From contig NC_084474.1 of NCBI RefSeq assembly GCF_027409185.1, forward strand, positions 29,140,382 through 29,204,381: a DNA stretch of 64,000 nt, written 5' to 3'. This document shows positions 25,138-36,703 of this stretch, piece after piece; the first letter of the stretch is position 1, and every line of letters begins with the position of its first letter. The translations under genes were made by a program, and so were the position numbers. Below the pieces are notes generated by a model, which saw only the letters and a list, made by a program, of their open reading frames with translations, made no database searches and was not told the origin of the DNA. Origin of the DNA: Cynocephalus volans (Eukaryota; Chordata; Mammalia; Dermoptera; Cynocephalidae).

Positions 25138-25515
25138 ATAGGTATTAGGCCATTTCTGTTGCTTATAACAAAATACATGGAATGGGGTAATTTATAAAGA
25201 AAATGAAATTTATTGCTTACAGTTTCTGAGACTGGGAAATCCAAAGTCCAGGGAATATATCTGTTGAGAGCCATGGTGGTGGTGACAGTGACAGCCGGGT
25301 ATCACATTGTGAAAATGATAGAGCAGAGAGAGCAATAACTCTTAAAGCCCTCAGAATCATGCCCCTGACCACCGTGTCTAACCCATTCACTATGGCATGG
25401 TCCTACAATCTAATCACCTCTTCAAGGCCCCACCTTTCAATTACAATAGTAGGGACTTCCCACCCTCATTACACTGTCACAGTAGAGACTAAGTTTTGGG
25501 GGGACATTCAACCCA
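25138..25515 (-). mobile_element. MaLR-like LTR, antisense, diverged
   Basis: TTGCTTATAACAAAATACAT, GGGGTAATTTATAAAGAAAA and GAAATTTATTGCTTACAG open the element. TCTAATCACCTCTTCAAGGC and TTTTGGGGGGACATTCAACC close it. These are landmarks of MaLR (MST/MLT1-type) LTRs in reverse orientation. The middle is rearranged or diverged, and no target-site duplication was seen. Confidence 0.6.
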
Positions 25516-25529
25516 AGGCAAGATGGTGC

Positions 25530-28500
25530 AACACAACACCCAAAGCTAGCATGGGAAGGGTCCGGGAGACCTTAGTCCTTCTTGGATCAAGTGCGGAGCT
25601 GGTGGTAGCAGATGTACAGTCTGTGTCTGGATCTCCAGCTCCCTGGAGAGCCAGGGATCAAAGTTATAGCTTCCCAGAGGATGGCACCCTATTTATCAAT
25701 AACTCCTTGAGAACTACACTCCTTCTTCCACATGGAGTATGGGCCTTTCAAGTCATGGAAATAGTGAAAAGAAAATAAATCAAAACAAAACAAAAACTCC
25801 TGTGTACAAATCAAGGGGGAAAGAATGCATAATGTTCTCATTCTACTTGTGTATGTAGATCAGTTATTCTGATGCTTTGAATGAAAAAGTGGATGATTTT
25901 GGAACAAAACTGAATGATTTCCTTTCAGTTCAAGAACAGAACCTTCACATGTTGTGTTTGTAGGTAGGTATAGTCAAGAGAACAGCTCTGGCTACACGAC
26001 ACTCACTTTTTTTTGATACATTTCTCAGGGATAAAAAATAACAATAGCCATTTAAACCATAAATGGGCCGAAAAGATGAACTGGTGGAGCGGGAGCACAC
26101 ACAGAAATCTCCCCACATCGAGGCACCTCTGAGTACAGTGCAGTTCTCTGACTCATATCTAGGGTTGGCAGCAGGCTAATTAGCATGCCAGTCATTCATG
26201 CTGTTTCTGTGTTGATTGTTTACCATTTTCCTTTCTCCTTCTTTCCTTTCTGCATCCCAGCTGTACTGATTAAGCTGTTCGTGCTCTTTCGATAACATAG
26301 TGCAAAAATTCAGAGGGGCTAATAGGCCATAGAGTTTGAAAGAACTTGGCCAGTCTGTGGAGGTTTAGCTTAGAGATTTGTATTCTCCTTTCTTAAAATA
26401 TATCATCCATGAAGACTGACAGGTCAAAAACTAAAAGAAATTAGGAATTAAAAAAAAAATACAAAATAGGGTTTTGATTAAAATGTCTCAAATATTTTAT
26501 TCTTTAGCTCCAGTGGTCCTATTTCTAGATCCATGCTGCTCTGCTTTTGCGGAAAGGCTGTCCTGAAAACTCACCATTCGGCTCACTTGGCCACATTTGA
26601 TCAGGGAGAGAAGGGCAGGAAAAGAGGAGGAAGTCCATAAAAAGTTCACAAGCCACGTCCCCTTACCTAGGGTGCCATAGGTCCTGGTTTTACAGAGATT
26701 GCCCCGGTTAATGCCTTTTGTCCCAGTCTAATTATTAATAGCATCTCCTTTCAGTCTTAGTGTCCCAGTTAGCACAATAAACTATATGATCACCTTACAT
26801 GTGAATATTTTTGGAAGAAAGAAACTACTCAAGAATCATGCATTTCTCCGTTCCTCTTTGCTTCTTGGTTGCATCTGAAAGGGCCAGTCTTCATTTTCAA
26901 GTAGTTTTCCCATCTCTTTAGAAGAATCATTGGTTTCCATCAATATTAAAAGAAGACATTCAGATTCTTTTCAAGCTTGGCTTTTAAACCTCAACAAGTA
27001 ATTATCATTCAAAAAAAAACTAAGGAGTTAGTTCTTTCTGCATTACTTAATGTTATCACAAAACAGATTACTTTGGCAGTATTTAAGTATTCTGGCTTTG
27101 AAAAATCCATGTACACTGATTTGGTTATTAACAGATTTGTTTTCTTTATTTCAAGTGAGAGACTTTATAAAGTGACTGATTTTTATGAAGGAATGGTCAC
27201 AATATTTAACACTCAATAATCTGTAAAGTGCTGAGGCATAAATCCGAGTTATGTATAATGTACGCTTGGTCTGTAGGAACTAGTGACTGATGATGACAGA
27301 GCTTAACTGGCCATCCAGCACTCTCAGCTTAACCCAATTTGATTTTTTTTTCCCTCCTCATTGTTACATATACTAACTCTCAGGAAATGTGATTGTATTT
27401 TGTAGGGGAGATTATATGATATAGCAGAGATTTATAAAGCTCTCAGGATACATACCTCATTAAAAAATATTTTAAACCTAGGTATTCTAAGAGGTGATAG
27501 AAGCTTTTTAAGGTAGCAGTCAGCCTGGAAATTATTCTAGCCAACCAACAGCCTATTTGGTCATTAAAACCCTTCCTATTTCTGCAGTGGGCCAGAGAAG
27601 GATAAAGGTGTCCCAGGCAGTGCCAGCAAGCATGTTCTACACAGCACGCAGGCACTGGGGCGGGCTGCCCTTGCTGTATCTCTCAGCAACACCCAGCCAT
27701 TACCCTTCTTACTCTTTTCCCATATCTCCTGGACTTCGTTGATGATGACTTCTAGTTAATAATCAGAATTTTGAAGGACTTAAGGAGAGTGAGATTGCTC
27801 TACAATTGCTATGTCAGTCTTAAACAGACATAATCCGTTGAGAATAAAGCAGCTGGACATGGGCCAACAGGAAACAGAGAAGTATAGTAAATGGCACAGA
27901 GACAAGAAATGGAAACGTGGAAGAGGAAGACGTTTAGTTTCATCCCTCTAAAGTTTTTCCAGGAAGCACTAAAAGCTAACATCAGAACTATACCAGACCT
28001 AGCACCTATGCATTATGTATTTTGGCTGTGCATATATCTGAGTTTAAGTTAATGCCTTAGCTAATGAATAAAATGGATGGATTTTTTTCCCCCTTACATC
28101 ATCCCTTTTAATATCTTTATAGAGCCTTAAGCAAAGGAACTCCTCTGGATATTAGTGAAGAGAGGTACGTGAAGTAGATAGATCCATCCAATGTTTTTAG
28201 TTAAGCTTCTGTGTCTAGGGTGGGTGAACCAGGTAGCAGCAGCCCTCACTGAGTGGTACCTGAACTAAGTCTAGTCTTCTGTATGTGTGCATGCGTGCAT
28301 GAGACAGAGAGAGAGAGATCCATGTTATTCATATACACTGCCACCTCTCCATTAGAGCGTGCTATGTTAGAAAGACCTACCTATAGAAAAATGTAATGAA
28401 TTTCAGCATGTATGCATGTATTTGGTAATTTAGGGTAGATGCAGCTGTGTCATTCAAATAAGACAGTCAGCCCATTCACAATATAAACTTTTGTGATAAC

Positions 28501-29156
28501 CTGATCAAGCATGAAAATCCATGGGAACTGTTCTAATGGTCCAAGAATAGAAAAAGATGTATTTTTGTTAGGCTCCCAGGATTTTGTTTCAGGACGCTAG
28601 AGGTCATTGCCACCCTGGATTTCATGCTTTAACTTAACTCTCATTGAGTCATTCCTCATTCAAGTGTTGAATGCCACTTTAAATAGCGACCTCAGGCCTA
28701 CACCACAGCAGTGCCAGGGACAGCCAAGTAATCCCAGCATAGCTCGGGATGGAGTCGCTTGGTCGCAGCTTCCTTCACTACAATGAACCTCAGGATATCT
28801 GCACATGAGAGGAAGAACTCCGGCCTCAAGTCATTGTTTTAGCTCTAATCGATATACTGTAAAAACTAGAGTGCAACTTTGGATATTGAAGAGCAGCTGT
28901 TTTATCTGGTGTCACCTAAGTTAAGTTCTCAACCAAATGGATTCTTCAAATATAGATTTTTTTAACATTCAAATTTTAGTTTTCATCTTAGATTTACATC
29001 TGTCTCTGGCAACATTTGTAAAGGACTGCCTAACTTGTATGTTGACATTGAAGCACGTAGTTTTACCCTTTTGAATTGAAAAAGAAATCAGTGCCACTAT
29101 CTATGAAGTATAGCAACAGATTTGTGCTGTGATAAATCAGATGCTTTTCATTAATA
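25530..29156. other. Intronic sequence, no element recognised
   Basis: No repeat family or exon recognised. The stretch 26160-26260 has a GGCTAATTAGCATGCC core followed by a pyrimidine-rich run and might be a conserved non-coding element. This cannot be judged without an alignment. Confidence 0.55.
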
Positions 29157-29238
29157 TGAGGGTACTTCAAAACGTTCGTGGAAAAGTAGAATTAAAAGAT
29201 AATATGAATTTATCTATGAACTTTTTGAAGTACCCTCG
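29157..29238. mobile_element. Palindromic mariner-type MITE, copy 1
   Basis: An 82 bp element flanked by TA on both sides (29155-29156 and 29239-29240). The ends are inverted repeats: TGAGGGTACTTCAAAACGTT at the left, and ACTTTTTGAAGTACCCTCG at the right, with further pairing inwards. The short palindrome with TA duplication indicates a mariner/Tc1 MITE. A second copy lies at 47016-47096. I do not recognise it as a standard human element. Confidence 0.88.
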
Positions 29239-29276
29239 TACAATGGAAATTTTCTCTTTGGGAATCTAGCAGAGGC

Positions 29277-29350
29277 CCTGCATAGTATCCTTGCACGGTA
29301 GTGTGGCCAAGTGGTCTAAGGTGCTGGATTAAGCCTGCATAGTATCCTTG
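29277..29350 (+). mobile_element. Retroposed 5' half of tRNA-Leu(AAG) with 17 bp TSDs
   Basis: A 40 bp insert (29294-29333) lies between two perfect 17 bp direct repeats, CCTGCATAGTATCCTTG at 29277-29293 and 29334-29350. From 29297 it reads GGTAGTGTGGCCAAGTGGTC and then TAAGGTGCTGGATTAAG. This is tRNA-Leu(AAG) from its first base to the anticodon, with C-to-T and G-to-A changes typical of CpG decay. CAC precedes it. There is no 3' half, CCA or poly(A). The structure fits the class known as tailless retropseudogenes. It is not a functional tRNA. Confidence 0.85.
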
Positions 29351-29380
29351 ATGTGAGAAGCCAATTCTGTTTCAGTGCAG

Positions 29381-29544
29381 TTTTTTTTTTTTTTTTTGAC
29401 CGGAAAGGGGATCGCAACCCTCGGCATGGTGTGGTCCGTACCACGCTCAGCCAGTGAGCTCACCGGCCATCCCTATATAGGATCGAACCCGTGGCCTCTC
29501 CGCTACCAGCGTCGCACTCTCCCGAGTGAGCCACGGGGCCAGCA
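29381..29544 (-). mobile_element. Dimeric tRNA-derived SINE, antisense
   Basis: A poly(T) tract (29381-29397) marks the 3' tail of a minus-strand SINE. In sense orientation, two tRNA-like units follow each other with no unrelated body. The 5' unit holds an A-box-like TGGCTCACTCGGGAGAG and a B box GGGTTCGATCC (29480-29490). The 3' unit has TGAGCTCACTGGCTGAGCG and a degenerate B box GGGTTGCGATCC (29409-29420). They are joined by TATATAGGGAT. The duplication TTCAGTGCAGTTTTT / TTCAATGCAGTTTTT flanks it at 29371-29385 and 29546-29560. The units look tRNA-Ile-like. Such dimers are known in colugo (CYN) and perhaps some bats. Confidence 0.9.
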
Positions 29545-29560
29545 CTTCAATGCAGTTTTT

Positions 29561-31386
29561 AGTCTGGAGGCAGAAAAACATTGGTAGGCAATCTCATTTT
29601 TAAAAAGGTGATAATTTACTATGCCACAAATGAAATGAACTACATAAGCAATGAAAGAAAATATGAAATAGTAGGCTAGAATCTAAGATAACATGAATTT
29701 GCCATTTCATATTTGCTATGTAAAAAAGCTAGTACATTTTATTATATTTCTTAAATGAATTCTGCAGGTGTGAAAATTATTGTATTATATATGTAAAGTA
29801 ATTGCATTATGAGTAATATTAAAATTCAAAGCAAAAATCCGCTCTAAGCACTGGTCTTTATTTTTCAAACTCTTGCTCCTGAGCCATTATAAATATTTTA
29901 AATTGCATGGAATGTTTGCTAAGTGCTAATCATATACACTCATTTTTTCAAAGTTTTATGTACAGATTAGCATGGGGTAGCTTAAAGGGTAGCAAACTGT
30001 TTGGGGAGGCATATTTTAATAATATATCAGGTACATTTATGTGCTTAAAGAAATATTATATTATAATTGAAAAAATTGTTTTGGATTCTGTGTTTACCTC
30101 TCTTTGTTGAGTTATTGAGAAAATGCCAAAGCTTGATGAACTTTTCTCTCCCGCTGCACTTTGATGCAGACATCTAAAAATGAATGAGCCTGAAGGTTAG
30201 ATGACAGGTCTCTGCCGTTTATCAGCCGTTCTGAACTGGCTGTGGTGGGGTGGCCTCATGGTGTACTTTTAGTGCAAAAGAGGTTCTCCAAGGCAACATA
30301 TTGCCACCAGTGGGTACTTGGAAAATACCCAAATGTCTTTCTCATTAGAGCTCAGCCCAAAAAGGAAATGTCCTTATTATTTCCTTCAAGCTCTTATTTT
30401 CTCTCTGAGTCAGGAGGCTCAGCTCATCCCCGGCTCTTCTCTACATACCTGCTCTCAGCTCTTTCACCTGGGTCAGCCCTTCCAGAGAGATGCAAAACAC
30501 CCTGTGCCCTGCCTGCTCCACATACAGCCCAGCTGAGCGCCTCAAGAGCCCTCCTCATCAGGGTCTGTTTGGGTTATACTTTGTTGACCAAATATTGATT
30601 TTTCCATATCATTTCTTTGGCTTCATTTGGATTTGGCATTTATTTTTAGGCTGGTTCTAACTCTTTTCACAAGACGATATCTCCTTAAATTTCAATAAAA
30701 TTGAATGCAGTGAAGAGTCTAAATTAGAAAAGCGAGATCACCACCACAATCTGGACTGCATTTTGGGCTTTGACCTATGAAGCAGGTGTGTGTTTTTCTT
30801 TATCACTAAAGCATCAAAGGCTGAGACTAGGTAGGCTTTCCTTTCCTTGACTCTTTAAAATCAGCCTCTAAACACGACGTTTCTTCGCCCTTTGGGAGAA
30901 GCTGCTTCCTCACCTACCCTCTTCCCTCTCTTTAGCTGGTTTTACCTTTCTCTCCCTCAAAATAGCTGCCGCTATCCCCAGAGCCTTCTGTTTGGGGCAG
31001 AAACTTAACTCTGGCGGTAGACTGTGGTTAATTGATACCTAATACAGCAACAGATGCTTTTCACCAGGTTGAATTAGCTTCTGTTTTCAAAGTCCTCTGT
31101 GAGTACAGTTGCAACTTCCTAAGGTCATCCCAATCATTTTGCAACACTGACTCTGTCTTCTTATTCTGCGACTGTTGTTTTCTAACAATACTGCTTCTCT
31201 TACAACCTGGGAAAAAATGATGCTTGTTCCCTCCAGTCCAGGGTCGTGAAGTGAAGGGCACGTGCTCATGTCCCCTCAGTAGTTGGTGTGACCTGCCTGA
31301 AAGAGCAGGGGGGAAGGAATGTATATTGAGCATCTGTTCTGTGCCATACACTGAGCTTGGGGATTTTTCACATTGACTCTTTACAA
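29561..31386. other. Intronic sequence, no element recognised
   Basis: Unique-looking DNA. The 118-codon frame at 30242-30598 and the smaller ones around 31032-31351 have no recognisable domain or codon bias and are taken as chance. Confidence 0.55.
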
Positions 31387-31592
31387 CAGCGGTGGGTAAC
31401 CTTTTCTGTAAAGGTCCAGATAGTCAAAATTTTTGACATCGTGGGCCATAAGGTCTCTGTCACAACTTCTCAATTCTGCCACTATAGTGAGAAAGCGGCC
31501 ATGGGCAATATGTAAGCCAGGTGTAGCTGGGTTCCAATAAAGCTTGACAGCAGGCTGGATTTGGCCAATGGGCTGTAGTTTGCCAACCACTA
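31387..31592 (+). mobile_element. hAT-Charlie MITE, copy A
   Basis: It opens CAGCGGTGGGTAACCTTTTC and continues TGTAAAGGTCCAGATAGT, GTGGGCCATAAGGTCTCTGT and TCCAATAAAGCTTGACAG. It closes GTAGTTTGCCAACCACTA, complementary to the start. Flanking octamers CTTTACAA and CTTTATAT suggest a decayed 8 bp duplication. The same family occurs in the opposite orientation at 49164-49367. Confidence 0.8.
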
Positions 31593-32069
31593 CTTTATAT
31601 CAATCATCTGAAAAGACATCATTAATCCAACTATAGAGATTAAAGGGTTAAAAGCCAGAAATATCAAATTCATGTCTGGTGTCCCACACTAATGCCATAT
31701 TGGCCTAGCATTACTTCGATTCTTCTTCCCATCCAGTTGTATTTATCATTCCTTTTCCATCATTGTCCAGTATTCCTGTCACTCCCAATATGCACTGGAA
31801 ATAGGTTTATGACTTAAAGTCATCTTACACCAAACCCTTGCTATCCTGCAGGACAGTGACTAATTATAAATCCCACCCTAAATGTTCCATATCTTGAGCT
31901 TTGTTAGCACATGAAAGAATCCACTCTACCTTTGGGATCTTGAACTCTGGTTATAACCACTGAGTCTTCTTCCATTTCCCACTAAGTCTATACTTCATCC
32001 CTATTGCAAGCTCTTTTTCCTTTGCTTATCCCATTCTTTCTCTGCTGTGTTGGGACCACTGGATACACT

Positions 32070-32830
32070 GCTGTGGTCTAGGCCATGATTGTATCGTTCT
32101 TGGACTACTGTAATAGGTCATTAACTGGACTTTCTAACTTTATTTCTCTTCCAATTCTAACCCATTTTCCATTTAGTCAACAGAATTATCTTTTTAAAAC
32201 ATGCCTCAGATGGGTTATTCCTGAATTAAAAACCTCAGTGATTTCCCATTGCCTGCAGTCTAGTTCAAACTCCTTAGCATTGCATTCAAGATCCCTTACA
32301 ACCTTCTCGTCCCACCACATGCCTGACCACAATGCTCCGGTTGTCCCATACTGCCAACCATTCCTGCAGCCAGGACTCTGGCCTAGACTGGCTGTTCAGT
32401 TCAGTTCAGTAAATAAGCAGTACTCCCACACAGCTACATCCATCCAGAGGGGACATCTTTTTTTCCTAATTTGCACAAGGGCGCCTTGTACTAGCTGCAG
32501 CCATGCCTGCATACACCTGGCACATTCACATCTCTGTGACCACAAGTGCCTCCTAGACCTGAAACCCTCTTTGTCCCTCCTCTGTTCTTCCTTATGTCTC
32601 AGCCCACATGTTGCTCTTCCATGATGTCTGCTGGAGTCTCTCCCCCCCTGGTTTTCCCTAGATCTCTCTTCACTCTTATTAGCTAGAGATTCTGACTGTG
32701 CTGTGTGCCTCTCTTTAGCTAGGTTGTAGCACTTGAGGGATCAGATCATGTCTCTTATTTTCAGTTCCTGATATCTAGCACAGCTCCTGACACATACACT
32801 ACCTGCCACCAAATGGCACTGAAGGGCAGA
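32070..32830 (+). repeat. L2 LINE, sense, about 760 bp
   Basis: Diverged L2 with GGACTACTGTAATAGGTC, AACCTCAGTGATTTCCCATT, TCAAGATCCCTTACAACC, GCCCACATGTTGCTCTTCC and a terminal part around CTGATATCTAGCACAGCTCC. A 179-codon open frame (32085-32624) lies inside it. It has no recognisable domain and is not proposed as a gene. Confidence 0.75.
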
Positions 32831-33414
32831 AATAACAGCGATACTAAATGTTTCACGACATTTCTATTTCTCTGTGAAGATTAAACAACATAGATAGAGG
32901 TTGAATATCTCATCCTAGTGATTACACCTGAGTAACACTGGGTTTGTCTTTGACAATTTATGAAGGCTGGATATCTTATCGGTTTTAAATGGCTTTATGT
33001 TTTTGAAATAGGCTGAGAGCTGCAGATGTGGGTTTCACATTTTATATTGTATAAATTCTCCATCTAGAATAGCAGTGTAGGCTGCTCTGTATGCCACACG
33101 GTTTATGCAAAGAAAGAAATCAGGTGCTGCTGAAAGGTGGACTTTCAGATGCTTTGCTTTGCTGGGGTTGCTCATTTTGCTAACTGAACTGTAGGTTTGG
33201 GGGACTCTTGTCATAGGTAAAATGTAGCCCTTTGTGTGGGTGGTGGGAGGAGAGCTTGATCTGACTCCCAGGGGATGGGCAGTCTGTCAACAACCTATAG
33301 TGGCTGGGTTGGTCATTTTTTTACGTTCAACCTTCCACCCTTTGGAGGTCACTGGGCCCAAGTGGGGTTTGTGAAATGGGTTCACTGTGCACCTGTTACC
33401 AATTTGTCTGAGTC

Positions 33415-33790
33415 TGGTTAGACAGAACACACCCCCACACACAACAAGTTACATAAAGCAGATTTATTACTCACAGATTGGCTGCAAAGGACAATAGAAG
33501 CATAGGATTCAGGGCAAGCTGGTCCCGCAAGGCTCAGGAATGCTGCCCAGAGCAGATGGAGTCTTGTCTGAATGTGCCCCACTTGCACTGTAGCTGAGGA
33601 ACCCTGGAAAGCAGCCCCCTTTGGGTTTTCCATCCTGGAGCCATGTGATTCATTGGACTAAAGCATTGAAAGACATCCTACTTCTAGGGGAGACTGGAAC
33701 AGAGCATGGGCTGTGCTGGCCAGTCCCTCCCTATCTCAGATACTGCTTTCCCAGCATGATCTACAGTTATTCTAGAGAACTGTAAGTGAG
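33415..33790 (-). repeat. Possible LTR, antisense, family unresolved
   Basis: A minus-strand AATAAA (complement of TTTATT at 33462-33467), embedded in AGCAGATTTATTACTCACAG, together with GC-richer flanking sequence, looks like the polyadenylation region of an LTR in reverse. I could not define termini or a target-site duplication. Confidence 0.3.
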
Positions 33791-35792
33791 ATAGGGAAGA
33801 CCAACACCACCCAGAGAACTCTCTGCAAAGTTATTCTATTACTCAAGAGAAGTCACAAATTTGGATAAATCCAGCATTTGAAACAAGACAGACCTACAAT
33901 ATGGTGTCCTTTTGTGGGGTTTGGAAAAGAGTCTGAAAAAAAAAGTCTAAATGGCATAATGTGAAAAAGGGAGCTCAGAAACGTTTATTTTTACTACAAG
34001 GGGTAAAAACATTATAATGGTATCAACTTAGTCAAAATGACTTTTATTGTAATCCGAAAAGATATTTTTCAGAAATTTCTAGGTTGAGTTTTTTATAGAA
34101 AATAAGCATTCCTTTTTGTCTCAAAAATGCTTGCTATCACCATGCCACTTGGTTTTCAAGTATGTTCAAATATTATTCTGATATTTCAGACAGTATTTAT
34201 GGGATTTTCCAATTTAGTTCTTCAGAAAGAGCTTTAATCAACCCCTTTCAAGAATCCTAGTCACTTAGGAAGTGATTTTGACTTGTTTCAATTTAATAAT
34301 TCATAGAATTTTTGTTTGAAGAGTTACTTTGTATATAAGAAAACTTTAAGCCTTATGTAAATCGTCTATGAATTTTAATGAGATAGCTGCTAAGAGTAAA
34401 ATAATTTTCATTTGTTAAATCCTTTGACACAATCATATTTCAGTTTTTGTTTTTAGTAGCATTGTACTATCATTTAATTCCTTCAAAATTCTGCTACAAA
34501 AGAGACAAAAGTAAACTGTCAAGATAAAGTCTGTTTTTAGTTCTGCTGCTAATTATTTGTACACTGATCAGAGGAAAAAGTAATCTATGATGAGATTATA
34601 AGATTTTGGGGGAGATAAAATTGATAGCTATAAAATGATCAGAAAATGTTTTTTATGCAAGCATAAGTTCAAGTAAACTTCCATTTTGTATAGTATTTAT
34701 AATTTCAGAGGACAGATCTAATTATGTGAATTTTAACAGGTAAAGAATGCTTTATGAGTGAGAGGGAATCAAGTAGGAGAAACAGAACAATGTTTAGGGG
34801 CGAGAGAAAAGGCATAAAAAAAGGCGAAAGGAAGGGGATTAAGGTTCCCCTTAATCCTTTAAGAACAGCTAATTAAATGAATGTTTATTGATTTGTCCAA
34901 AATTTTCATAAAGATGATCCTTTAAATAAATGGAACCTGAAGTACAAATTAAAATTTAAATCTTAAAGGGACTATTCTTTGGTAAATGGATCCTGTTAGT
35001 GGGAAAAATGAAAATAAAAAAGAATGAACTGACCATTCCAAAGCTTGATTACGGTATAGCATTTTTATTCTAATGTTCTGTTCTCCTGGTGGTCTCTGTC
35101 ATGTTAGTCACCAGTATTAATATAACTGCCTGGAAGTCAAGCATCTATAAATACCTCTATTCTTGTTCACAAAAGTACCTTTGCCTGGAGAGAGGGAAGT
35201 GATCAGACTATCCCTTTGCACTTTCTGGTTGGGATCCTTGGCTCATATTTCTTATCTAAGTATCTGTTAATACAGTATGAAATTAAACACAGATCATTGA
35301 TCTTCCACAGCCCAGTCATTATGGTGCATTAACAGTAATATGTCTGATTGCAAGTAATTATTTGGCTCAGAAAGAATTTGATTCAATGTAAACATACTCT
35401 CAGCCATAAAATTGTCCATACCAAACCTTAAAAACTCTTGAGTTTTTAAAAAATTGCTATAATAACTAGGGTTAGAAGAAGACTATTATTCATAGAAAAT
35501 AAACAGTTTTTAACTATTAGTTTTTCATGAAGAACCACATTTTCTGGATTTAAGACGGAGACAGGTATTTGCCATAGCATTTGTTTCCTGATATGTAAGT
35601 CTATTTAAATAAAAATTCTCTTACAATCAAAATAAAAGATTTTTAAATTTACGTTTGTGTTTAATAAATTATCTTCTTTATTAACAACATGTATTAACAG
35701 GTCTCAATTCCCCAAATCACTTAAAGTAGCTTACAGAGATGTATAACATGACAGGATAATAACTGACGGAATGGGTTGTGGGAAGAGAAATA
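33791..35792. other. Intronic sequence, no element recognised
   Basis: AT-rich and unique-looking. A short self-complementary stretch GGGGATTAAGGTTCCCCTTA occurs near 34835-34854. Nothing else stands out. Confidence 0.55.
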
Positions 35793-35866
35793 GACTAGAT
35801 AAACTAGATAAAAAGAATAGGTCAATAGATAGAAAGATAGACTAGATAGATAGATAAAATAGAAAC
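35793..35866. repeat. Degenerate (TAGA)n microsatellite
   Basis: Repeated TAGA/TAGATA units interrupted by AAC and AAAAG. The cleanest stretch is AGACTAGATAGATAGATA near 35837-35856. Confidence 0.85.
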
Positions 35867-36107
35867 ATGAGCAGGAAAACAGAAAACTGGCGAGGTTGGC
35901 ATATACAAAATTCACGACCAAAGTGCCTACTATAGTCAGTGGGGGAGGGTAACACTGAGCATTCTTTGTGCTAATGCAAACAGGAAAACACAAATAAAGG
36001 AACAAAATTCCATAAAATCTGGATTTACAGGCAGAACATATGGTCCCTTCTTAAGTAAGGTCCTTTGGAAAGAGAGGAGGTGTGTATGGTCAGCTCTTCA
36101 GATAACC

Positions 36108-36487
36108 ATTCATTCCTTGAACAAATATTGACTGAGCACAACATGCTGTTCTAGGTCCTGAGGTTCCAGCCTCAAACAGAATAGGCGAAACTCACCACCA
36201 CCATGGAATGTACATGTTAGAGGGAGGAGACAGATAATGAACAAAATAAGTGAATACGTATGTAACATATTAAAGAGAGATCAATGATATGGGGGAAAGT
36301 AAAGCAAGAAACAAGGTCAGGAGTGCCTGGGGGCTGGTAGTTCCATTTTAATAGGCTTTCCAGGGAAGGCTTCCTTAAAAAGTTAATTTTTGAGCAGACT
36401 TCTGAAGAAATAAATAAGCCTTGAGGATGGGGGGATGGGAGTTGGGGAGTGGGAGGGTCCCAGGCAGAGGCAGAAGCTGACAGACAG
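36108..36487 (-). repeat. L2 LINE, antisense, left part (split by MER5A)
   Basis: Reverse-complement L2 3' end: CATTCATTCCTTGAACAAAT, ATTGACTGAGCACAACATGC and CTGTTCTAGGTCCTGAGG, then AGGGAGGAGACAGATAATGA and TTTCCAGGGAAGGCTTCC. The match resumes after the MER5A insertion. Confidence 0.8.
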
Positions 36488-36703
36488 CCGTGGTTCTCAA
36501 CCTGGGGTGAGTCCGTCCTTCAGGGAACATTGGCAATGTCAGGGGGAGTTTTTGGTTATCAACTTTGGGGAAGAGGGTGCTATTGTTAACTAGTGGGTGG
36601 AGACCAGGGATGCTGTTAAACGTCCCACAGTGCACAGGACAGCCCCCCACGACAAAGAATTATTTAGTGTGAAGTGTCGTAAGTGCATTGGTTGAGAAGC
36701 CTC
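36488..36703 (+). mobile_element. MER5A (hAT-Charlie MITE) nested in L2
   Basis: Clear MER5A: CGTGGTTCTCAACCTGGGG, ACATTGGCAATGTCAGGGG, TAGTGGGTGGAGACCAGGG, GTGCACAGGACAGCCCCCCA and the closing GGTTGAGAAGCCT. It interrupts an antisense L2, so it is the younger of the two. Confidence 0.92.

Noticed and set aside
29297..29333. Possible functional tRNA gene
   Set aside because: Only the 5' half up to the anticodon exists, without T arm or B box, so it cannot be transcribed or folded as a tRNA.
30242..30598. 118-codon frame with overlapping 72-codon frame
   Set aside because: Ordinary GC-richer intron sequence; two overlapping frames open at once argue against coding.
32085..32624. 179-codon open frame, longest outside L1 and KCNB2 apart from the antisense L1 5'UTR frame
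   Set aside because: It lies within a decayed sense L2 and does not resemble a known protein. No evidence of selection can be seen.
35721..36005. 94-codon antisense frame rich in Tyr, Leu and Ser
   Set aside because: Generated by the degenerate TAGA microsatellite on the other strand.
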